Source: Pontederia crassipes (lineage: Eukaryota > Streptophyta > Magnoliopsida > Commelinales > Pontederiaceae). Taken from it: a DNA stretch of 64,000 nt. Location: positions 9,176,001 through 9,240,000 of the forward strand of contig JAUKPH010000018.1 of assembly GCA_030549335.1 (NCBI GenBank), given 5' to 3'. Positions 32,283 through 43,330 of the stretch are shown piece after piece; within the stretch, counting starts at the first letter, position 1; the number at the start of each line of letters is the position of its first letter. The notes beneath the pieces were generated by a model. It saw nothing but the letters and a program-made list of their open reading frames with translations. It was not told the DNA's origin and did no database searches. The position numbers and the translations under genes are program-made.

Positions 32283-34520
32283 ACTCTTCATGCGTGTAAA
32301 AATGATAGCAAACACTAGCAAGTGCACTAGTCGATCAAGTGATAAAGTGAATGAGTAAAGTTATCATTACCACGAGGATGATTAATAACGTAGATTCTAT
32401 TTTAACCTTGTTAATTAAGAAATTAAGAAAAGTTTTGTTTTCAAGAGTGAATAAAATAAAATGATGAAATAAAGAAAATGATCGCCTGAAGAAATAAAGA
32501 TTGATGATTAAGGCACCTAATTATCACTCCTAAAATGCAATGGATCTTTTCAACTTAGAATTAGTTGAATCAATAATAAATTTGAATTCCCAAAATTAAT
32601 TAACTAATGTTTCAGACTTTAGCTACTATCTTAAGCAAGGTTGTCAGGATCGTTTGCAGGATAGTAAGATCCTACGATCCAATAGTGGGCAAGCGATCCT
32701 GATCTCACTTTGGGGATCGGAAATGTAAGATCATATGAGGATCGATCGTTGAATCGTAAGATCGGTAGGATCGTAAGATCTTACCTATCCTATGATTTTA
32801 TTTTTTTAATTTATTTTTATTGAGAAAAACTAAAAAATAGAATATTAAAATTAAAAAAAATTGGCAACAAAGGATGTAACTTTCTTATACTATCATATTA
32901 TGATTTTATTTATTTAAATTTATTTGTCTAAAAAAGAAAAAATAGAATATTAAGAATAAAAATTAGCAAGGCATTAGGTTAAATTCATCTCCATTTTCTC
33001 CCTCTTCATTTCTCCATCCAATTTTTATGAGTGATCTATTATTAATTAATAAATTTATGTAAAAATGATATTTAGAAAACAAAAAATTATTTATTTTTTA
33101 TAATTAAAATGAGAAAATTGATTTACCATTATTAATTATCATAATTAGTTTATCTTAATTTCTAACTTTCTATATTGTTATGTAGTCCAGGAAAGTTACA
33201 AATTAAGTATAATGTAGATATTGAGAGTAAAATATTAAATAATGATTATTATTGGTACTATTATTATTATCACTATTATTGTATTTTTTAAAAAATATTT
33301 TTTTATTGAGAAGGTAGGATCTTACGATCCTCGATCCTTCGAATCTCTCCCGATCTTACCTCGAAAAGCGATACTGACAACCTTGATCTTAAGAATAATT
33401 AGAATAAATCAATCATTTCGGTTTTTAATTTACCTAATTAATCAAAAGATATATTAAATTGGAATTATGATTAAGGGCTTTCTCAAGTCACCTTAATAAC
33501 TTCACAAATTAGGTCTCTTTTAATTTCCTTAATTGTGGCATGCAATAAATAAAATGAATCCTAGAAAATATTATGAAAATAATTACTTCTTTTCATATAG
33601 TAAGCTTTTTCATATAGGGATAAAGGAAAGCATTAAATATGAAATTGCAATGTCATTAAATATTCAAACTAAAATAATATCAAGAAAGATTCCAAAACAT
33701 AAATAGGGTTCAATTGGAATGACCCTAATAAAGGAATAAATATGAGAATACTAACATCAAATATAAATATAAAAGAATAGGAAAAGAAAACAAAGAACTC
33801 TTACAGCCACTATGCACGTGCTCTCTCGAGTTTCCGACAGAGCTTTGCTATTAATCTCATTCTTCTCCTCTTTCTAGGCTTCAAATATATGCTCCAGGAT
33901 GCTTTTCCAGGTTCTCTTTTGTCCCCTTTTATATATTTTCTTGTTCCCCAAAGGAAAAAACTAGAAATCTATCCGATAAGTAGATAAAATATGCTCCAAA
34001 ATGGCCCAACCATCCGTCGTCATGGTCGTGACAAGCGCCGTCACGGCCGTGACCGAGACAATTTTCGTCCGGCTTCCAACTCGTGCTCATGACCATGACA
34101 ACATAAATCACGGCCGAGATGATGTTTGGCGACTCACGCTCATGATCATGACGGGCTACAACACGGCTGTGACCGAGACGATGAGCAGCTTCGTGTGCTC
34201 GACGGTGAACCCAATGGAACGGCCGTGGATAGAGGCATGGACGTGACAATCAAGTGGCACGGCCATGACCATGCATGGCTTGGACGCGCGTGAGGCACGG
34301 CCGTGATAGGCTGTTATGTGTTCCTGACCATTTTCTCATCGTTTTGATTTTCTGTAATAAAATTATCCATGACTTAGGTAGAAATCAAATCTTAAAAAAA
34401 TTTTATAAAAATAAATCAATTCCCTATTTATTAACCACAAAATACTCCTAATATGTTAAATGACCTAAATTAATACATAATTTTTCGTACAGCATGTCAC
34501 CATTTCTCCTCTTTCGGTAG
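32283..34520. repeat. GCAAGTGCAC repeat, relative of the 2.95-kb insertion (edges uncertain)
   Basis: At 32311-32376 the phrases GCAAGTGCACTAGT and GTTATCATTACCACGAGGA occur in the same order and spacing as at 9643-9693. Downstream are related AT-rich phrases, a TTTTATATATTTTC tract (about 33928) and a block of GGCCGTGACC/CATGACCATGAC motifs (34010-34310). Such blocks occur in the long LTRs of some plant retroelements. I cannot fix either edge: no TSD was found. A hAT derivative is inserted at 32636-33385. No protein is encoded. Confidence 0.45.
32636..33385. mobile_element. Non-autonomous hAT element, 750 bp, 8-bp TSD ATCTTAAG
   Basis: ATCTTAAG is duplicated at 32628-32635 and 33386-33393. 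The ends are CAAGGTTGTCAGGATCG and, inverted, CAAGGTTGTCAGTATCG, one mismatch in 17. The subterminal parts are dense in GGATCGTAAGATC and CGATCCT motifs, while the centre is AT-rich and non-coding. The 8-bp TSD fits hAT. It differs in both TIR and subterminal motif from the hAT element in the protease gene. Confidence 0.94.
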
Positions 34521-35189
34521 AAACTCACACTACAAGACAAAAGACCTATCTTACGACTGCAGAGTCCTTTTTTGTAGTAGTAGGAAGGTTCCATAAAGGA
34601 TAGGAAGGTAGAAAGGGATGAAATACTAAAGAAAAAAGATGAAGGAAATCCTAAAAGGATAAATAGAAAAGTGGTTGTTGCAAGGAACCTCTCTTCCTCT
34701 TTTCTTCCTTCTCATTTTTGGAAAGTTCAATCATTTTTTTCAAGGAAGAAAAGCTGAGATAAAGTGTTGAGTTGAAGACTTCTACCAAGTTTACTTTTGT
34801 TTTTGCTCTTTTTTTTGTTTTTGAATCGCATTATGAACTAGTTGTAGTTGATATGATGTTGAATTGTGATGTCAATATTTTTTATCCATGTTGATGTATA
34901 TCTAAACAATCATCTAGGACTCGAGAACTATGAAAAGATGATTGTTTCTTAAGATTTTATCTACGCATTAAGTATTGCAAGTTTTGAGCAACCAGACGCC
35001 CGTCATCACGATCGTCGCCCTCCTCTCGTGTCCAGCCATCGTCGGTGAGCAATGCCTCCTTCCACATACAGACATCATCGAGAGCGCCTTCTCCTTGGTG
35101 TCCAGCACTCCAGTCGTCATCGCGAGTGTTGGCTCCTTTCGTGTCTGGCCATCGTTAGCAAGGGCCTTCTCCTCCAACGATCATTGTTG
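34521..35189. other. Intergenic DNA with a GC-rich start of the minisatellite
   Basis: From 34521 to about 34970 there is AT-rich DNA without a gene. From about 34980 the composition switches to GC-rich with ATCATCGYGA and GTGTCCAGC phrases that lead into the minisatellite. Open frames there are low-complexity Ser/Pro/His runs and are not called. Confidence 0.45.
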
Positions 35190-35445
35190 CCACCTCGTTC
35201 CGAGCACCACGACCCCTCTTCCTCCATTGATCATCGCCGCCACCCCGTTCCCAGCGTCATGACCCCTCCTCGTCGATTATCGCCACCTCCCCATTCCGAG
35301 TGTCATGATCCCTCCTCCATCGATCATCGTAGCCATCCCGTTCCGAGCACCGCAACTCCTCCTCCTCCATCGATCATCATTGGCGCCCCGTTCCAAGCGC
35401 CGCGACCCCTCCTCCTCCATTGATCACCACCACCACCCCGTGCAT
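35190..35445. repeat. Degenerate ~55-bp minisatellite
   Basis: About five copies of a unit built on CCTCCTCCTCCAT, then GATCATCG, then CCCCGTTCCGAGCRYCR recur with roughly 50-60 bp spacing. Changes between copies are many. This structure alone explains the overlapping open frames on both strands from 35052 to 35646. Confidence 0.75.
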
Positions 35446-38400
35446 CGTCGTCACCTTCTCCTTCAAGACGACCTTGCTTCCCGCCTGGTTGGTAACGAAA
35501 AGATGTTGCGAGTTGCCGCCCCACTTCCATCGAGCGTCGCCACCATCCTTCGGCAAGGCACATCGCCGCTACCACCTTCTGCAAAGTGCATCGTAGGGGC
35601 AAAATTTCCTAAGTTTGGGATATTGCACCCCATCCCTAAAATATAGGCTCGGGGCATTATGCTCCCCATCCTTGCTCCCATGGGGGCAAAAATTCCTAAG
35701 GTCGGGATATTGCCATCACTATTTGTGATGCATTGCTATCATTTGAGCTTTGTGTTCATATCAATATCTAGATAAATCCTTCATATTTTTATACATCCAA
35801 CACATAGTATCACAAAGAGAAGGTTGGTGAGGAAATCTCCAACGATCTCGAGGTCGAAAAGTTGAAACAGAAACATAGGTCAAACTATAGTCGAATTTCA
35901 TCAATAAACACATCGCCTTTGTATTTTCTCTTTCCTTCTTTCTCTCTTTCTTACTCTATTATGTTTGTGATTTAGGCATTATTGTGTTACACTTTAAGTT
36001 TCACAAATCAATTTTGTACTTTGATGATTGATTTGGCGTAATCAGTTTTATTGGTAAATCACCAATTCACCATCTCACCATTTCAGTTCTTTGTGATCCA
36101 ACGTTCATGCCTCTTGATCCAAAATATGAACACCATTAAGAGTGGAGGGAGGGCTTTGAATGCCCGCTGCCTATTTAGGGGCTATTTGTTATGGGGTTAA
36201 AGTTTCCTTAGGGTAGGAGGCAACTGTGTGTTGGAATAAATTTGTTCTGTATCATTTTGAATTATTTAAAAATGGAAAATGAAAAAAGTTTGTTCACTCT
36301 TGTTCTTTCTAATGGAAAGAACACAATGTTCTTATTTTTTGGATTTTCAATAAGGAAAACATAATGTTCTAATACTAGAGAGCATGTTTTGATAAAATCA
36401 TGTGGGCTAAGACTAAAATGGACAATATCTTATGCAAGTATAAGAATATTATGTACGGTCTCAAACCTACTCCGTGTATATATTTGTACATGGTAAGATG
36501 TACAAATAGCCTCACATGCATAAAAATAAAATCATAACAGAAATGATAGGTATATATAAGGAAAATGACCTTGTCTACGCAGGATGTGATAAAAAGTCAT
36601 AAGCCCAAGGACGAAACGGACCGTATCTTGTCGAGTATAAAGATCATAATGGGTAATGGACTTGGTGTGCTACTTTGGTATTAGAAAATCCATTTTGTTA
36701 AACTATGTAGGACATGACCAAAAAATGAGCAATGTCTTGCGTAAATACATGGATACTACAATTGATTAGTGGGCGGCCACGGTCGTGAACTATTTTTCAC
36801 GTTCGATCGGATTCCATTTGCAGCCATGAAGATGTTCTTCATGGTTGTGAGCAAAAGCTTGAAACATGTTGTTAAGGCCATAAATTTTCTGTCAAGGTGA
36901 AGAATCACTTCACACGCTCATGAGAAAGGTAAACGTTTTTCATTCCTAAAATTTATCGCCTGTTTATGGCAATGATTGAGGTGTCACTCCCATGAATGAT
37001 CTAAGTCACGACCATGAAAGGTTTCAGGATCATGAGTGGTTGTTTTCCCAAAATTGATTCCCCCTTGCTTGTGGCTGTGACGCGACTCCCCTATCAAGCT
37101 ATCATGACTATGAAGCACACCCCTAACATGATTACGAATGCCTTGCACATTGATATAGACTAAAACAATAGTGTTTTAGCCTACACTAAAACAATATTAT
37201 ATATAAGAATTAAACAAGGTTCATCCCCTAAGAATCAATAATCATAGTGGATCTAAACAATGTGTCTAATCAAATGCAGCCTCAATCAATTTTTAATGAG
37301 AATGTGAGTTGCTCTCAATCTGTCACAAAAATCATTAAAAGGGAAAAGAGAAATTTCAATCGACTTGACATACTTTTTGAATGTGCTACGTGTTTTTTTT
37401 TTCCTTCTTTTTCTTCCTCTACTTGGATTGCCTCTTGCTCCTTCCTCCTCAATCTCTAGATTAGAATGGTCACATGAGGAAGAATAAGAAGCATAGAAGA
37501 TTGAGACTTTTATATAGATTGACATGAAAGCTATTATTACCGGTAATACCCTCCACTTAAATTTGGGTTAGTACAGTAGGGTCATATGAGTTAGTTTGCA
37601 TATTATCAAGAAATATGATTCATTCAAAAGTTATAAATATATAATTGGGAAAATGAAGGATTCTTGTCAAAGACAGACCAGTTATTAATTTCTTCACATG
37701 TTTCTTGTTGACAAACTTTATTCTTTTAAATAACATATTTGACAATAATGATCATTACAAACTTTATTCTTTTAAATAACATATTTAACAATAATGATCA
37801 TCACATGGGATATACGATTATATTTTTTATTCAATATATCTTCATAGTTTTTTATGTATAAATAATAGTCTATAAAAATTGGTTCGTCCAAATGAAATTA
37901 TCATATTAGGCTTAATAATCTCAGGTTAAAAAAAGAGAAAAGATTGAAACATTGTGGCTATTAGTCAAATAAAAATGCTTAGTGTGATCTAATAAGTAAA
38001 AATTTAAACTAGTGTTTTTTGTTCGATAAAAAAAACTAGGCCATATGTATAGTAAATATCAAAATAGAAGCTTTCTCCTGCAAATTTCCAGTTTAAATTT
38101 CTGAGAGGAAAAAAATGCAGAATATAAAAATAACTTGAAAGACACCATGTTTAAATTGTTGTTTGTTGAAATTGATTCGATGTCCAATGAATTAATCTTA
38201 GTCCAAATATTCGAAGATCATGCACTAATTAATCTTATAAATTTAATAAGAATCCAATTTTACTATTAAAAGCTCAATCAAATGTAGCGTTTTGGCAATT
38301 TGCATAACATCTTCCTCGTCCACTGCATCCATCATCTATTCGCACCTAAAAAACTCCCAACCTACTGACGACCTTAGATTCTACTACATCCATCATCTAG

Positions 38401-38508
38401 CGTTTTGGCAATTTGCAATATTGGGGAAAGAAAAGCATACTAATCTAATCGAGTTTGACAGCCCTAAAACGACTTTTTTTCAATGTTTCGGTATCTTTCT
38501 GCAGTCAA
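35446..38508. other. Intergenic repeats between minisatellite and RTE LINE
   Basis: This stretch has no supported gene. Three diverged units of a phrase like TGGACAATATCTTATG, followed by AGTATAAGAATATTATG, occur at about 36410-36460, 36602-36652 and 36712-36760. The stretch 36770-37140 holds GGTCGTGA and CATGAG phrases like those at 34010-34310. From 37140 to 38280 the DNA is AT-rich. At 38286-38305 and 38398-38417 a TAGCGTTTTGGCAATTTGCA phrase is duplicated. The right end is one copy of the LINE target duplication (38491-38508). Confidence 0.45.
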
Positions 38509-39642
38509 CAACAACAACAACAAAGTCTTATCCCACTAGGTGGGGTCGGCTACATGGATCACACGACGCAATTCCGCTCTATTAGTAACCAAACATTTCG
38601 GTATATTATTCACCAATAGATCTTGCTCTATTAGTTCGCCAAGTGTCTGCATTGGCCTCCCTCTCCCTCTTTTAATCGGACTCCAAATTATTTGATCTAC
38701 TCTTCTTACTGGCGCATCTAATGGTCTTCTCTGAACATGACCAAACCATCTCAAACGATTCTCTACCATTTTCTCACTAATAGGAGCCACTCTGACTCGT
38801 TCACGTATATGGCCATTCCTAATCTTATCTAATCTTGTATGACCACGCATCCATCTCAACATCCTCATTTCGGCTACCCCCACTTTACGTTCATGTTGTC
38901 TTTTCATAGCCCAACATTCACTACCATATAACACTGCCGATCTTATAGCAGTACGATAGAATTTTCCTTTAACTTTATTGTGTACTTTTCTATCACAAAG
39001 AACTCCAGTGACTTTCCTCCACTTACACCAACCAGCTTGAATTCTATGATTAACATCGTCATCAATCTCATCATCTTGTTTTACAATTGATCCTAAATAT
39101 TTAAACTTTGTCACTTGAGAAATTATATCCTCCCCTGGCCTAACTTCCAAATCGTCTCTAAGTTGTTTATTTGTGAAATTGCTATGCATATATTCTGTTT
39201 TATTCCTACTTAAACGAAAACCCTTTGACTCCAACGTATTTCTCCATATTTTTAATTTTGTATTAATCTCTTCTCTTGAATCCGCTAAAAGTACTATATC
39301 ATCCGCAATTAGCATGCACATAGGTACCTCCTCTGTGATACTCTCGATTATAGCACCGATAACTAAGTTAAATAGATACAGGCTTAAAGCTGATCCTTGA
39401 TGTAGGTCAATTCCTATAGGAAATTCATTTGTCTCACCTCCGAGTGTCCTAACCCTAGTCAATGCCCTATCGTACATATTTTGTATTATCTTAATGTAGA
39501 CAACACTCATCCTCTTCTTTTGCAAGGCTTTCCAAAGTACATCCCTTGCTATCCGATCATACACCTTCTCTAAGTCAATGAAAGCCATATGTAATTCTCT
39601 TCTCCTACTTCGATACTTCTCCATCATCCCCCTTAGTAATCA
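38509..39642 (-). mobile_element. RTE-type LINE, 5'-truncated, 18-bp TSD
   Basis: An 18-bp target duplication GTATCTTTCTGYAGTCAA lies at 38491-38508 and 39643-39660, with one mismatch. On the minus strand the element starts abruptly inside the reverse-transcriptase gene (5' truncation) and ends in a (TTG)n tail (complement of 38509-38521), the usual 3' end of plant RTE elements. The high TSD identity and open frame suggest recent insertion by target-primed reverse transcription, driven by another copy. Confidence 0.95.
38536..39627 (-). pseudogene. RTE LINE reverse transcriptase, 5'-truncated but open
   Basis: Sixty-plus per cent of an RTE-type reverse transcriptase is open for 363 codons without a stop. 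Visible blocks are AFIDLEKVYDRI, a DLHQGSALSLYLFNL thumb-side motif, the catalytic ADD in MLIADDIVLLAD (family form usually FADD), KFKYLGSIV, and the C-terminal RLRWFGHVQRRP and KRGRGRP. The endonuclease and the N-terminal part of the polymerase are lost, so the Met at 39627 is not a real start. No host function is implied. Confidence 0.93.
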
Positions 39643-39660
39643 GTATCTTTCTGTAGTCAA

Positions 39661-40787
39661 ACAAATAAATTGACACCCGAAAAAAAAATGTGGTCTTGGA
39701 TGCATATATGAATATACCTAAAAAGAACCACCTTAGAGTGAATAAATATTTCAGGTCAAAAGAATGGCGAACTGAGAAGCAGCTTTGACATTGTTGGAGC
39801 ATCAAATGTGCCAAAAGAGAATAACCAAAAAAACTCAGACTACATACAGAATGTGTTGCTGCAATACCAACTTTCCAGAGAATCAAATTTCTACCTTTCT
39901 GAGAACTGAAGTTTACTGAACTGTTTGTCACTTCATCATATGCATTTATCTTTACAAGAAGGTTCAAAAGTCTCTCGTGTATCAGTCTCGAGTCTCGACA
40001 TATATAGAGTCATCATTTACCAAGATTATTTACTCTTGGCTTAACAGCTGATAAGGGATGAGGCAATATTCAACAAACATTAAATATTTGATACAGGACA
40101 CACTAATAAGGATCCACCATTTCATAAGTTCTCTTAATCTGTTTTTTCTTGCAAATATTAAAATAGAACAGCAGAAGCACTTTACCACTCCATAACCCTA
40201 TGATAGCATTTGACAAATGGATATTTCTTCTTCCAAAGACGGGTAGCACGAACTCAATCCACATCAGTGTATCAACTGAAGATTTTCAGATATTGACGCT
40301 CAAGTTGGAAAAAGAACGCAGCTTTGTAGAATGACAAACTAATGTTATTGGCACTGAAGTCATTAATCCTGTCATTGAAATGTTAATCTACACTATTGAC
40401 TTTTGATACAAAATAACAATATAAAAGAAAACAAAGAATTTGAATGTCCTCTAGTGGCCGTGATAAACTAATGGTAGAACTCATATAAATTCACAGATTG
40501 AAATACACATCAACATTCTGCAAGACTCAAAAGAGGATATGTATGCACAAGTTTAAAGAGACATACTAAACCACATTTCTGGAGATGCTTGTTAGATGAT
40601 ACCGATAAGACACTGTTATGATCACACATCCACTTTGGAAGAGATGCCACCTGAAATGTTTACATCTAGGTTTCAGTGGATAACATGGGAAAGACGATGA
40701 ACACTGAACAATCATAAAGCCATCAATAAGTTTGAAGTTGCCGATTTGTCAAAAGAATAATTACATTTCCTTACCTATTACGGCTAA
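39661..40787. other. Region downstream of the PIRL gene
   Basis: Moderately AT-rich DNA without stable open frames, containing the 3' flank and probably the 3' UTR of the PIRL gene (minus strand, stop at 40788). I see no second gene or clear repeat. Confidence 0.5.
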
Positions 40788-42771
40788 TCAGTGTACATCG
40801 TCAAGCCCATCATGCTTCCTTTTGTTGGGCCTTGAGAAAAAGCAAAGCTGAACCCAACTCATCTTAGTCTTCACTGGCTGCACCTTAATATCTTTCTTTG
40901 AAACAAGGTCAGCCATGTATTGGACAACAGCCTTTAGAAGCACAAAAATGAATTTGTTAAACGAGCATTATGTGACAGATAGAAAGTTCCAGCAGAAAAC
41001 AATTACCTGTGCCCCCATTTCAGCTATATTTCTCGGTGGTACTTCCAAAGGATTCTCTTCAGCATGAAGCACACGGAGCTGAGACAGCATTCCAAACGTA
41101 TCAGGAAGGACCCTGATCTGGTTATTGCTGATATCCAGCTCTTGTAACAGCTCAAGATTGCCAATGGCACGTGGAAGAGAGCGTAAATCAGCAAAATTGT
41201 TTCCTACATTGAGTTTGACAAGTGTGGTTGCAAGGCATAAGCTCTCAGGGATTGCCTCAAGCTCATTAAAGCTAACATCAAGCTCCTTCAATTTTGATAA
41301 CGATGCCATTGTCGTGGGGAGCCCCTTAATATTGTTATACCGTACACAGAGAATCTCCAGCGACTCTAGTCTTCCAACAGCTTCTGGTAGGCACTTTAGA
41401 CGATTATAATCTGCTAGAAGCTCAACAAGGCAAACACAATGGCCAATAGTATGTGGGAGTTCTTCAATGTCATTGGTTTCAACATTTAGCTTCTTTAGAT
41501 GTATAAGATCTCCAATTGCGTCAGGAACTGAAGCAAGCTGATTCGAGCTTAAGTCAAGCTCCTCGAGGCGCAATAACTTGCCAAAAGTGGAGGGCAAAGA
41601 AGTTAAATGATTACCCCTCAAATCCAAACATAACAGGTTGCATAGCTCGCCAAGAGAATCAGGAAGCTGAGAGATTTTATTCGAATGAAGGTCCAATTTT
41701 GTAAGTGAAGATAGAGAACCTATCGTCGTAGGCAAGGCAATGATCCGATTTTCTGAAAGATCAAGGGTCACCAGACCGGCCAGCTTTCTAATTGAATCAG
41801 GGAGCCACTCTACTTGGTCAGTCAGCTTTCCCTGAAGATTGAGATCACGTGTGCCTTTCTTAGAAGAAACCTCAATCAAACTAGCAAGTTTAATAAGGCT
41901 CAACTTTCCGCTCTCTTCACCTGTGTGACATTTACGAATGATAAGCACATGAAAAATGAAGTATAATAAAGCTGACAGAAAACATGATTTTATTGTCGTA
42001 CTAAGAAAACTTTCATGCTTTTATTCTCATATGTTCTCCATCAGATGTCTAAGAAACCACGAAGGGATGTTATTTAGTCTATTGTTCTTTTTGTGTTCTG
42101 GTGCACTGAAGAGTTCAAAACAGAACAGCAGACTCACCAGCAGGAACATTTGGCTTAACTGCCAAGTTGATTGCAAAGCCTCTTGGGTGAGAGTTGCCTA
42201 CTATTCCATCTGCATGCATCGTGGACTTGACCTTCTTCACGTAGCTGTCGTCCTTGCTGACATGGTTAGACAACCTTCCGACATCCTTCTGTGGGTAGAT
42301 GGCCGAGGAGTCATCGCTGGAAGAAATCGCAGGACCATTAAGACTGGACACAGGGGGTGGTGCCTTAAAATTGGAATTGGTAGCTCTTCCGGAGCCAGAA
42401 GAGACCAAAGGCGCCGACCCGGTGGAGCTCGAAGGCACGCACTTGGACGCTCTTTGAATCAATTCGTCGAACAAGACGTGAATGTTCTCCAGATCCAGCA
42501 GCTTGAGAGCCTCCCTCTTCTGGTCTTTGCTCTGATAATAAATTATACTCTTCTGCATCTCCTGCACGATGAAGAAGAGCTCCTCCGGGACCTCGAGTCC
42601 CTTCTTTTGCTTCTGGAGAGCGTCGATGCGGCTCTGCTCCTCCTTGTCGACGTTGCGGACCAGGGTCATCGCCGCCTCGACCTCGTCGATGCTGGGACGC
42701 GTTGGAAGAGACCGGTGAGTCCTCATGATCTCTTCGACCACGGCGTCGACCGAAAGCAATGAAGGACCCAT
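40788..42771 (-). CDS. Plant intracellular Ras-group LRR protein (PIRL family)
   Basis: Three exons join in frame: 42771-42138, 41920-41007 and 40931-40788, with GTGAGT and GTAATT donors and CACACAG and CTAAAG acceptors, giving about 563 residues. The chosen start MGPSLLSVDAVVEEIMRTHR is conserved in the family; an upstream in-frame ATG at 42798 would add nine residues. Residues about 1-210 are a charged N-terminal region with a coiled coil (EEQSRIDALQKQKKGL). About 12 leucine-rich repeats of 23 residues follow, each with LPxxIGxL, such as TLDLSENRIIALPTTIGSL. The last exon encodes the C-terminal tail ending DGLDDVH. PIRLs resemble animal SHOC2-type LRRs and act in the cytoplasm; Arabidopsis members affect gametophyte development. 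It is closest in feel to PIRL4/PIRL5. No defects are seen. Confidence 0.93.
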
Positions 42772-43330
42772 TCCGTCGCTTCTTCCTTCAGAGAGCAAGA
42801 ACAGGAGGCACTCTTGGGGAGCTGAAAAAGAAGAGATTCACGGGCCGACAAGTGGAAACCCGCATCAGGATAGCGCTGCACAACCAAATCTCACGAGCTC
42901 CCTCGCGTTACCAGAGCCGAACTCAGATAAGGAGTCAGGAAAAGGAAGCAAACGCGTCATCTTCTCCACGACAGACCGATAAAGATCTAATCTTTCGAGT
43001 GGGATCGCGAGAAGAGAACCAATTTGAACGAAAATGGCGAGCAAAGGAATTACAAGTGTTGCAAATAGATGGTAAAATTTTCTCAGAGAGATCTATTCAC
43101 CGAAGAGAACCGCCGCAAAATCGCTTCTTCTCACCTCGGGGCCAACAAAAACTCTTCTTTCTCCACAAATTCTCCACGAATTCTCCTTATTTTTACATGA
43201 AATCTCACCAATGAGCTCAAAGAACCAGTAAAGTCGCGATTTGTGAGATGTGAGATGCCCTGGTGGAACAGAGAGCCAGAAGAAAGAAGACGGAGGAGGA
43301 TAATAAAGATTGGATTTTTACATAAACTGG
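42772..43330 (-). promoter_or_regulatory. 5' UTR and promoter region of the PIRL gene
   Basis: Moderately GC-rich purine-rich DNA upstream of the PIRL start. On the minus strand it is rich in CTTCTC/CTCTT pyrimidine patches typical of plant leaders. I cannot place a TATA box or transcription start with confidence. Plus-strand frames here are shadows. Confidence 0.4.

Noticed and set aside
34528..34579. CACTACAAGACAAAA facing TTTTTTGTAGTAG 50 bp apart, like a tiny CACTA element
   Set aside because: The right end does not match the left (GTAGTAG instead of GTAGTG), no TSD is seen and the size is far below known elements. Probably chance or a remnant.
34975..35646. Several overlapping open frames on both strands
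   Set aside because: Low-complexity frames from the degenerate 55-bp minisatellite, with no conserved domain.
41125..42982. Plus-strand open frames opposite the PIRL gene
   Set aside because: They are shadows of the conserved minus-strand exons and have no domain of their own.
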